Shown: in pieces, positions 8,568-14,979 of the stretch
Layout of the letters: each line of letters starts with the position of its first letter
How positions within the stretch are numbered: position 1 is the stretch's first letter
Assembly (NCBI GenBank): GCA_934247875.1
Contig: CAKQJZ010000007.1
Location: forward strand, 1 to 44,917
DNA: 44,917 bases
Direction of reading: 5' to 3'
Source of the DNA: an uncultured Spirochaetales bacterium
Lineage (GTDB): Bacteria; Spirochaetota; Spirochaetia; Sphaerochaetales; Sphaerochaetaceae
Notes under the pieces: model-generated
What the model was told of the DNA's origin: nothing
Seen by the model: the letters and a program-made list of their open reading frames with translations, nothing else
The model's database searches: none
Translations under genes and position numbers: made by a program

Positions 8568-9784
8568 GAGTCCAGATTATCGATGAAAAACTAGTAGTCC
8601 CATCTAATCCAACTGTTGTTTATATAGAAGGAGATGGAGTTGGCAAGGAAATAACAGCTGCTATGATTAACACTCTGAATGCAGCTGTTGAGAAAGCTTA
8701 TAACAAAGAGAGAGCTATAGAGTGGGTTGAGGCTTTAGCAGGTGGAAAAGCTATAGAGAAGACAGGTGTGAATCTACCAGAAGAGACACTTTCTTTGATT
8801 AAAGAAAACCTTATTGCTATCAAGGGACCACTTATGACTCCAGTAGGAAAGGGTGCAAGATCTATAAACGTCGCATTGCGTCAGACGCTTGATTTATATG
8901 TATGTCTTCGCCCAGTTGAGTACTTTGAAGGCGTACCTTCTCCTGTTAAGCATCCAGAGAATGTAGATATGGTAGTATTCCGTGAAAATACAGAAGATAT
9001 CTACGCAGGTATTGAGTGGCCTAAAGATAGTGACGAAGTCAAGAAAGTAATCGATTTTCTAGAGCATGAGATGGGCGTTAAGAAAATCAGATTCCCAGAG
9101 ACCAGTGCTATTGGCATTAAGCCTGTTTCCAAAGAGGGATCAGAAAGACTGATTGGCGCCGCTATTGATTATGCGCTAGAGCATAACAGACGAAATGTAA
9201 CTCTAGTTCATAAGGGCAATATAATGAAGTTTACTGAAGGTGGCTTCAGAGCTTGGGGCTATGAGCTAGCAAAGAGCAAATATGGCGCATATGAAAAAGA
9301 TGGAAGAGTATTCATTCCAAGAGATGGAATGGATGACTTAGAGATCAAAGACTGCATATGTGATGCATTCTTGCAGAACATTCTCTTGAAGCCTGAGTGC
9401 TACGATGTAATAGCTACAATGAATCTCAATGGCGACTATGTATCAGATGCGCTTGCTGCAGAGGTTGGCGGCATTGGAATAGCTCCAGGTGCTAATATAA
9501 ACTACAGCACAGGCGCTGCAGTATTTGAAGCTACGCACGGTACTGCACCAGATATCGCAGGCAAGAATATAGTGAACCCGCTTTCGATTATACTATCAGG
9601 AGCGATGATGCTTGAGTATATGGGCTGGAACGAAGCAGCTCTGTTAATCAGACGTGCTATTTCCAAAGTAATCAAAGAAGGCGCTGTAACAAGAGATCTA
9701 TATGCTTTGATGATCAAAGAGAATAGAGAAGGCAAGGAACTTAATACAGTTGAGTTTACAGCCAATCTGATTGCAGCATTATAA
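8564..9784 (+). CDS. icd: isocitrate dehydrogenase, predicted NAD+-dependent
   Basis: This 406-residue enzyme oxidatively decarboxylates isocitrate to 2-oxoglutarate, probably for glutamate synthesis. It aligns along its length with E. coli Icd: the substrate loop RSINVALRQ (S100 matches the E. coli phosphorylation serine 113), LYVCLRPVEYFEGVPSPVKHPE, FRENTEDIYAGIEW and HGTAPDIAG. The residues that bind the 2'-phosphate of NADP+ in E. coli are all replaced: K344 by D330, Y345 by I331, Y391 by R377 and R395 by A381. Asp-Ile at this place is the classic NAD+ signature. The start overlaps the aconitase stop (ATGA), and two stops in tandem (TAATAA) end it. A structured RNA candidate follows at once. 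Confidence 0.94.
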   Translation: MRVQIIDEKLVVPSNPTVVYIEGDGVGKEITAAMINTLNAAVEKAYNKERAIEWVEALAGGKAIEKTGVNLPEETLSLIKENLIAIKGPLMTPVGKGARSINVALRQTLDLYVCLRPVEYFEGVPSPVKHPENVDMVVFRENTEDIYAGIEWPKDSDEVKKVIDFLEHEMGVKKIRFPETSAIGIKPVSKEGSERLIGAAIDYALEHNRRNVTLVHKGNIMKFTEGGFRAWGYELAKSKYGAYEKDGRVFIPRDGMDDLEIKDCICDAFLQNILLKPECYDVIATMNLNGDYVSDALAAEVGGIGIAPGANINYSTGAAVFEATHGTAPDIAGKNIVNPLSIILSGAMMLEYMGWNEAALLIRRAISKVIKEGAVTRDLYALMIKENREGKELNTVEFTANLIAAL

Positions 9785-9796
9785 TAAAAGCATTAA

Positions 9797-10122
9797 GCAG
9801 TCTCACTAATACCCACGGACAAGCCTGTGGGGTTGCTAAAATCCTTGGTGAGTAGCCTAAGTGATATTATGCAGGTCTATGGATACTGCATAATAGGAAC
9901 TACGTTAAGAGAGAATATATAGTTACCAGCGGATGTTATACCTAGTCTGCTGCTCTAAGCGGTGTTTTAAACAGTTCTGAGGTATAGGAACAGTGAGCAC
10001 CTTTAAAACCTCTCATTAACCTTGGCGAAGGTATTCGACAGTTTGTATGTGCTGGCTTATAGCATAAAACATACAGTAGGAAGTTTTCTCCGCGCTGCAA
10101 GTGGCGGGGTTTCTACTTCCTA
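9797..10122 (+). ncRNA. structured RNA candidate of unknown family
   Basis: These roughly 325 bases contain no credible reading frame but many helices. They are 9802-9809 with 9845-9852; a GC-rich hairpin 9812-9818/9824-9831; a perfect 10-pair hairpin 9865-9874/9886-9895; 9896-9902/9920-9927 with one bulge; 9937-9943/9980-9986; 9964-9971/10002-10009; 10019-10023/10028-10032 with a four-base loop; 10044-10050/10069-10075; and a final 8-pair stem 10077-10084/10115-10122 enclosing 10088-10093/10104-10109. The 9937 and 9964 helices interleave, which makes a pseudoknot. I could not match it to tmRNA, RNase P RNA, 6S, SRP RNA or a known riboswitch. It could be a sigI leader element, a standalone RNA, or a remnant guide-like RNA of an IS605-type element. 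The strand is inferred from flanking genes and wobble pairs. Confidence 0.6.
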
Positions 10123-10140
10123 AATATTTTATGACAGGTA

Positions 10141-10149
10141 TGCTATACT
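10141..10149 (+). promoter_or_regulatory. possible extended -10 promoter upstream of sigI
   Basis: TGCTATACT combines a TG extension with a good -10 hexamer (TATACT, 10144-10149). No convincing -35 box lies at the right distance. It could supply a basal transcript in addition to the SigI-type element just downstream. Confidence 0.35.
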
Positions 10150-10161
10150 GTTTAATGTTCT

Positions 10162-10189
10162 ACCCCAATTTTGGATAATTAATTACGTA
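10162..10189 (+). promoter_or_regulatory. SigI-type promoter element in front of sigI
   Basis: ACCCCA (10162-10167) is followed by a T-run and, 23 bases from its first A, by ACGTA (10185-10189). The same arrangement with identical spacing recurs at 12334-12361 before the lipoprotein gene. Over 37 aligned bases the two sites differ at only 7. An A/C-rich ACCCC -35 and a CG-containing -10 are the features described for SigI promoters in Bacillus and Clostridium. Autoregulation of sigI is the inference. Confidence 0.65.
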
Positions 10190-10210
10190 AACTGCTAAAG
10201 AGGATGTAAG

Positions 10211-10933
10211 GTGCAAGAAGAGAGAGCTCTCTTAAGAGAGATTGATGAAGCGAGAGCGAATCCGAGAAATACAGATCGCTTCATAGAAAAATACACACCT
10301 TTCATCAGGAGTGAAGTAATGAAGGCTGGGGCACTTGGTGAATTTGAAGAGAAGAACGATGAGCTATCAATAGCTATGTTTGCCTTCTATGAAGCTCTTA
10401 TGAACTATGATAAGAGCAAAGGCGCTTTCTTTCCTCTTGCTAGAACATATATCAAAAACAGGCTTATCGATTACTTCAGATATATCTCAGAAAAGGATAA
10501 GACATTATCACTTGATGAGAAAATAAATGAAGATGAGAAGCAGACTCTTCTCGATATAGTAGAAGATGAAAAGGCATCTATTGAATATATTGAGAAGAGA
10601 GAGTGCACGAAAGATGAGATAGCAGAGTTCCAGGTTGCATTATCAGAATACGGCTTAACGCTCTCCGAGATTGCTGATAACGCACCGCGTCAGAAACGCA
10701 CAATGGATGTTTGCTTGAATGCACTTGAATACGCAAAGCACAATCCCCATATTCTAGATATTCTCACAAACACTAAGAAGCTTCCTTTATCTATCCTCGT
10801 CAAAGAAGGTGGATTTGATAGAAAAACGCTAGAGCGACATAGGAAATATCTTGTTGGAATATTCCTCGCATTTACTAATGGCTTTGTTATTATCAGAGGC
10901 CATCTATGCCAGATGAGAGGAGATAGCTTATGA
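10211..10933 (+). CDS. sigI: SigI-family RNA polymerase sigma factor
   Basis: This 240-residue alternative sigma factor directs RNA polymerase to a dedicated promoter set. The region 2 block DELSIAMFAFYEALMNYDKSKGAFFPLARTYIKNRLIDYFRY (about residues 56-96) is the SigI form. The C-terminal domain, LPLSILVKEGGFDRKTLERHRKYLVGIFLAFTNGF, matches the SigI-specific helix-turn-helix. It starts with GTG, preceded by AAAGAGG at a spacing of about 7. Its stop overlaps the ATG of the following anti-sigma factor gene (ATGA), as in known sigI-rsgI operons. In Bacillus and Clostridium the pair responds to heat or to extracellular polysaccharide. SigI is best known from Bacillota, so finding it in a spirochaete-like genome suggests transfer or an unrecognised wider range. 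Confidence 0.9.
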   Translation: MQEERALLREIDEARANPRNTDRFIEKYTPFIRSEVMKAGALGEFEEKNDELSIAMFAFYEALMNYDKSKGAFFPLARTYIKNRLIDYFRYISEKDKTLSLDEKINEDEKQTLLDIVEDEKASIEYIEKRECTKDEIAEFQVALSEYGLTLSEIADNAPRQKRTMDVCLNALEYAKHNPHILDILTNTKKLPLSILVKEGGFDRKTLERHRKYLVGIFLAFTNGFVIIRGHLCQMRGDSL

Positions 10934-12306
10934 GAGAGTATAAGTATCTTGTACTGGAAACACATCCAGCATATGCTATCGTTCTCGAGAATAATGGAAG
11001 GATAATAAAAGTTGCAAATAATGGACTATCTGTTGGCGACAGAACAAATAGCGTAATTGAGTTCAGATACCAGGAAAGAGTATCAATTCTAAAAACTAAG
11101 TATTTGCAGATCCAGAATATAGTACTATCGTTTATCACATCTCTTATATTCATGTGGCAGATGTTCTTCTTCCCAGTTGGTGCTGTAAGAATGAGCATTA
11201 ATCCAGATATCGAGATGTCTATAAACAGATTGAATCAGGTAATCAAAGTAACAGCACTCAATGAAGATGGCGAAGTGCTGATTGAGAATTACAAACCAAG
11301 ACATCACTCTCTTGAGAGTGTAACAGAAGAACTTGTTGCAAAAGCAGATCAAGATGGATTCTTGAAAGATGATGCTGTGGTCAAGATCGAAGCAGTAAGC
11401 AAGAAAGATAAGTGGGTTCATAAAACAGAAGAAAATGTTGCAAAGAGCGTAGAAAGCGCAACTGAGAAACCAGTAACTATCCAGATTATTGAAAAAGAAA
11501 GAACTCAGACAAAAGAACCATCAACCATAATTGAAGAGCCTATTATTGACGAAGAGTATGACGACGATGAATACGGCTTTGATGATGATTTAGATGATAT
11601 TGAAGAAGACGATGATAATCTTGATGAACTAGACGACAACGAAGATGATGACGAAGAAGAATCAGACGATGAAGAATCAGATGATGATGAAGATGAGGAA
11701 GAATCTGACTTTGACGACGATGAGTCAGATGACGATGATATTGAAGATTCAGAAGATGATGACGATGACATTGAGGATTTAATAGAAGATCGTATAGAAT
11801 CTCTTGTAAAGCATGATGAAATGGACGCAGAAGAGAAGCAGAAGCTTATTGAAAATCTAATAAAGAATCTTCCGCTCTCAAATGTATCAATTCCAGATAT
11901 CAAATCATGGATAGAAGATGAAGATGATCTCGATGTGGATGATATCTTATCAATAATTAATCCAGATGACGATGAAGATGAGTTTGAAGAACCAGACGAA
12001 TTTGACGATGACGAAACAGATGATGAATTAGAAGATGATGATGAATTAGATGATATCGATGACGACGATGATTATAGTTCTGATGATTATTCTTCAGATG
12101 ATGATGACTCTGATTCAGATGATGAAAACGTAAGCTATAGCGATGATGATGACTCAGATGATTCAGATTCCTATGATGATTCAGATTCCGATGATGATAG
12201 TGATTCCGATGATGATAGTGATTCCGATGATGATAGTGATTCCGATGATGATAGTGATTCCGACTCAGACGATGATTCAGATGATGACGAAGAAGAGGAT
12301 GATTGA
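10930..12306 (+). CDS. rsgI: RsgI-type membrane anti-sigma factor with a long acidic Asp/Glu/Ser tail
   Basis: This 458-residue protein is predicted to hold SigI inactive at the membrane. Residues 1-55 (KYLVLETHPAYAIVLENNGRI to EFRY) form the cytoplasmic RsgI N-terminal domain. Residues 61-84 are one membrane segment. The following SINPDIEMSINRLNQVIKVTALNEDGE is the conserved RsgI periplasmic stretch; its Asn91-Pro92 matches the Asn-Pro site where other RsgI proteins are self-cleaved. From about residue 185 the protein is almost entirely Asp, Glu and Ser, broken by one helical patch near 285-320, and ends in (SDSDDD)n repeats. Where Clostridium RsgI proteins carry a carbohydrate-binding or glycosidase module, this one has a polyanionic tail that could bind cations or cationic surfaces. 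The tail is encoded partly by perfect 18-base repeats. Confidence 0.85.
   Translation: MREYKYLVLETHPAYAIVLENNGRIIKVANNGLSVGDRTNSVIEFRYQERVSILKTKYLQIQNIVLSFITSLIFMWQMFFFPVGAVRMSINPDIEMSINRLNQVIKVTALNEDGEVLIENYKPRHHSLESVTEELVAKADQDGFLKDDAVVKIEAVSKKDKWVHKTEENVAKSVESATEKPVTIQIIEKERTQTKEPSTIIEEPIIDEEYDDDEYGFDDDLDDIEEDDDNLDELDDNEDDDEEESDDEESDDDEDEEESDFDDDESDDDDIEDSEDDDDDIEDLIEDRIESLVKHDEMDAEEKQKLIENLIKNLPLSNVSIPDIKSWIEDEDDLDVDDILSIINPDDDEDEFEEPDEFDDDETDDELEDDDELDDIDDDDDYSSDDYSSDDDDSDSDDENVSYSDDDDSDDSDSYDDSDSDDDSDSDDDSDSDDDSDSDDDSDSDSDDDSDDDEEEDD
12184..12255 (+). repeat. four perfect 18-base tandem repeats inside rsgI
   Basis: The unit GATTCCGATGATGATAGT occurs four times without a single difference (12184, 12202, 12220, 12238) and encodes Asp-Ser-Asp-Asp-Asp-Ser. 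Perfect identity despite free synonymous positions points to recent slippage or expansion. Length changes by whole units would keep the frame. Confidence 0.92.
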
Positions 12307-12333
12307 AAAGAAAATTAACTTTTTTTCAAAGTG

Positions 12334-12361
12334 ACCCCACTTTTAGAAAATTAGTTACGTA
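12334..12361 (+). promoter_or_regulatory. SigI-type promoter element in front of the lipoprotein gene
   Basis: ACCCCA (12334-12339) and ACGTA (12357-12361) have the same 23-base offset as the element before sigI, with the same T-run and AATTA/GTTACGTA context. It places the lipoprotein gene under SigI control by inference. The start codon lies 40 bases downstream. Confidence 0.65.
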
Positions 12362-12400
12362 TTCTCCTAATACAAAGAAAAAAAACATGGAGAATAAAAA

Positions 12401-13447
12401 ATGAAAAAAACAATTATTTCAATTCTAATCGCATTATTACTCGCTTCTGTTCTAACAGGATGTGCAGAGACAAACCCTATATCTACTAAGACAGTACGTG
12501 TTATCGGAACAGCAACAGCTAAGACTGAAAGAGCTTTGGGAAGTAATTTAACTATTGGTTCTGTAGATAAGATTGAACTAAATGGTACAGATATCAAAGA
12601 TCAGTTTGTTCCAGAGTCTGGCGCAATAGCGGGAAAGAATAATGTAGTATTCACAGCAACTGTAGAAGTTCCAGCTAAAACATCTTTAGAAGCAAGTGCA
12701 AAACCAGGATTCGTATTTGATGAGTGGGAAGTACTCGATGATGATGAGTCATCTGCAAGCTCTGCACTTTTTGATAGAATCGAAGATTGGCTAGATGAGA
12801 ATAATCGCAAGAATAATGAGAAGCTCGTAGATATTCCAGCTGAATACCTGCCATACATTGTTGCTGAATATGACAATGGCTATTACGTAACACTTGAGTC
12901 TGTTGCTGCTCCAGAAGGAGAGAAGGGTACAGCTGGTAATCCTTTGACAGTCGACGAGTTCATAGCAATAGCATATGCTAAAGATGAGCTTACATTAGTA
13001 ATCTCAGGAACAGACGAAGCAGAGTTCTCAAAGCTTATTGATGAAATTAATAAACTTACAAATCTTGATGAGCTGAAACTAAAAGCAAAGGGTGCAACTA
13101 TTTCAGTAGTACCAAGTTTTATAAAGCTTGAAGAAATCCATCTTACAGGATTCACATTCAGTAGCGATGTTACAATCAATAACTCTAAAGCTGAAATCAA
13201 ATTTGAAGACTGTATCTTTAAGACTATTCTTACAGTAGAAGCTGCTGAAGAGCTTGAAATCAAAGGTGGAAGCGCTGAAACAGTAATAATCAAAGCAGCT
13301 GAAGAAGTAGAGCTAGAAGATATAACAATCGGAACTTTGGATTTAAGTGGAATGCCAGAGGATGCTGAAGTAGAACTTGAAAGAGTTACATACTCAACCT
13401 ATAAAAAACCAGTTAACGAAAATGTCTCAGTTGAGTTTGAGAAATAA
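12401..13447 (+). CDS. lipoprotein of unknown function, probable SigI target
   Basis: This 348-residue protein has a lipoprotein signal peptide: KK, a hydrophobic core, then the lipobox LTGC, with the lipid-bearing cysteine at residue 21. After it comes a stretch resembling divergent InlB-type B repeats (VEVPAKTSLEASAKPGFVFDEWEV, about 87-110). The second half (about 190-335) has regular short beta-strand blocks such as LKLKAKGATISVVP, IHLTGFTFSSDVTI and IKFEDCIFKTILTVEA, suggestive of a right-handed beta-helix or leucine-rich-repeat-like solenoid. A GGAG ribosome binding site precedes the ATG. The shared promoter element and position right after rsgI suggest that it is an effector or surface partner of the SigI system. 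A strong terminator follows. No function can be named. Confidence 0.8.
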   Translation: MKKTIISILIALLLASVLTGCAETNPISTKTVRVIGTATAKTERALGSNLTIGSVDKIELNGTDIKDQFVPESGAIAGKNNVVFTATVEVPAKTSLEASAKPGFVFDEWEVLDDDESSASSALFDRIEDWLDENNRKNNEKLVDIPAEYLPYIVAEYDNGYYVTLESVAAPEGEKGTAGNPLTVDEFIAIAYAKDELTLVISGTDEAEFSKLIDEINKLTNLDELKLKAKGATISVVPSFIKLEEIHLTGFTFSSDVTINNSKAEIKFEDCIFKTILTVEAAEELEIKGGSAETVIIKAAEEVELEDITIGTLDLSGMPEDAEVELERVTYSTYKKPVNENVSVEFEK

Positions 13448-13465
13448 GAAACATAAAACCAAAGA

Positions 13466-13494
13466 TTGTCCCGCCCTAGCGCGGGCATCTTTTT
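13466..13494 (+). terminator. strong intrinsic terminator after the lipoprotein gene
   Basis: The stem CCCGC (13470-13474) pairs with GCGGG (13481-13485), with further closing pairs outside, and is followed by ATCTTTTT. It closes the sigI-rsgI-lipoprotein block and abuts the truncated reading frame that follows. Confidence 0.85.
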
Positions 13495-13804
13495 GTCTTT
13501 AGCGAATGAGAGTATTTTAAGTATCAGAGACTATTTTGAATCTCTTCTTGAAGAGAAAGGCAATACTGTTCTATTTGATAAAAAGCCTACAACTCATGTT
13601 TCAATGATAGAAGGAAAGAATGCAAACGCTATGCTTTTAATCAATTTCTCATCTGATTTTGATAGAGTATCACTATCTAGTCTTGAAGGAGTTTCTTCAT
13701 TGGAGAATATAATGACTGGCGATATTTATGATATAAATAATGGAAATGCAGAGATTCCACTCAGTGGTGATGCTTGTTATGTTCTCAAGTGGAAAAGAGG
13801 TTGA
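13495..13804 (+). pseudogene. 5'-truncated remnant, C-terminal beta domain resembling a glycosidase
   Basis: The frame is open from 13457, but its first codons lie inside the terminator and it has no plausible start codon with a ribosome binding site there. The roughly 100 translated residues end in a pattern typical of the last all-beta domain of glycosidases: NAMLLINFSSDFDRVSLSSL, then NIMTGDIYD, then PLSGDACYVLKWK. It stops 2 bases before the mannose-6-phosphate isomerase ATG, as a former operon partner would. I read it as the surviving 3' end of a sugar-hydrolase gene whose front was lost when the block upstream arrived. A small expressed protein from an internal start is not excluded. 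Confidence 0.55.
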
Positions 13805-13806
13805 TT

Positions 13807-14871
13807 ATGGAAGAGAAGATATTAAAGCTTTCAAAAAATAGAGTTCGTCGTAACTATCTTGGAGGAGAGCATATAGATGCTCTTCAGCATATAGCCTCGC
13901 AAGGCCCTTCAGATATGCCTGAAGAGTGGATAGCCTCTATAGTAGAAGCAAAGAATCCAGGGCTTGAAGAAATTAAGAATGAAGGACTTTCAAAATGCAT
14001 ATATAATGGCAAGAAAATTCCTCTTATAGATGTAATTAAGAGTGATCCAGAGTTCTGGCTTGGAAAGAAAGACGCAAGCTTAGGTTTTCTCTTCAAGATT
14101 CTTGACTCTTCAATGCGCCTACATGTGCAAGCTCATCCTACAGCTGATTTTGCAAAGAAATATCTGAATTCGAAATATGGGAAGCTTGAGACATATTACA
14201 TACTCGATTGCTTTGGAGGCGATGGTTATATTCGTATAGGTTTCCAGCATGCTCCAACAAAAGAGGAGTGGAAGAGGATAATAGAGACTCAAGATATCAA
14301 AGCAATGGATAGCTGTTTTGAAAAAGTCCCTGTAAAGCCAGGAGATGTGTGGATTATCCCGGGTGGTGTTCCTCATGCTATTGGTGAAAATGTTATGATG
14401 CTTGAGATAATGGAGCCTTCAGATTTAGTTGTCAGATGCGAATACAACAGAGAAGGGATAATAGTTCCTACAGAAGCTAGATTCATGAATAGAACACTGG
14501 ATTTCTGTCTCGATATTTTCGATTACACAGAGTATTCTGTAAGCGACGCAGAAAAGAACTTCAAACTTGATATTCAAAATCTCCATTCTGATTCAACTTC
14601 CACTTATGATGTTCTTGTCTCACATGAAAGAGTAAATTCTTTTGAAGTTAGAAGGCTGCGCTTAACTCCTAATAGCTCTATATCTCTAGATGTTGATAGA
14701 GCTTCTGCCGCTCTTTTGGTAAAAGGGAGAAACTCCAAATTATCATGCGCTGATAATTCTCTGACGCTTCAAAAAGGAGAAGAAGCTTTTATTTCTGCAT
14801 CAGCTAAGAAAATAGAAGTACAATCATACGATGAAGAGATAGAGCTGTGTCTTGTCTTTGATTATTCATGA
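13807..14871 (+). CDS. manA: class I mannose-6-phosphate isomerase
   Basis: This 354-residue zinc enzyme interconverts mannose 6-phosphate and fructose 6-phosphate. The zinc-site motifs are present: VQAHP (the Gln-x-His pair), LETYYILD further on, and IPGGVPHAIGENVMMLEIMEPSD in the cupin core. The ATG at 13807 is preferred over an in-frame upstream start because it follows the previous stop by 2 bases and the family N-terminus begins here. The upstream remnant of a possible glycosidase suggests an original mannoside-utilisation operon. Confidence 0.88.
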   Translation: MEEKILKLSKNRVRRNYLGGEHIDALQHIASQGPSDMPEEWIASIVEAKNPGLEEIKNEGLSKCIYNGKKIPLIDVIKSDPEFWLGKKDASLGFLFKILDSSMRLHVQAHPTADFAKKYLNSKYGKLETYYILDCFGGDGYIRIGFQHAPTKEEWKRIIETQDIKAMDSCFEKVPVKPGDVWIIPGGVPHAIGENVMMLEIMEPSDLVVRCEYNREGIIVPTEARFMNRTLDFCLDIFDYTEYSVSDAEKNFKLDIQNLHSDSTSTYDVLVSHERVNSFEVRRLRLTPNSSISLDVDRASAALLVKGRNSKLSCADNSLTLQKGEEAFISASAKKIEVQSYDEEIELCLVFDYS

Positions 14872-14979
14872 TTTCAATGCTGCGCATATAATCCTCTTTA
14901 AACCAAATGAACCTAATTGTTTAAGACAAAATAGTGCAGAAATAGGGTAGAATATTAAGCATAAAAAAAAGAGGAATAT

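Noticed and set aside
10024..10045. tmRNA-like string (GGCGAA...TTCGACAG) in the structured RNA region
   Set aside because: No tRNA-like 3' end, no T-arm and no tag frame nearby; the match is short and in the wrong half of the element.
9797..10122. RNase P RNA, 6S RNA or SRP RNA
   Set aside because: The universally conserved P4 strings of RNase P RNA, the SRP apical motif and a 6S-like single long bulged hairpin are all missing.
11505..11903. Minus-strand serine-rich open frame of 132 codons
   Set aside because: It is the complement of the Asp/Glu codons of rsgI (GAT/GAC/GAA read backwards as Ser-rich); no ribosome binding site or independent signal.
12184..12255. Tandem repeats as a CRISPR array
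   Set aside because: Units are contiguous without spacers, in frame, and encode the acidic tail.
12143..12334. Plus-strand Met/Ile/Pro repeat frame
   Set aside because: Frame-shifted reading of the same GAT-rich repeats in rsgI.
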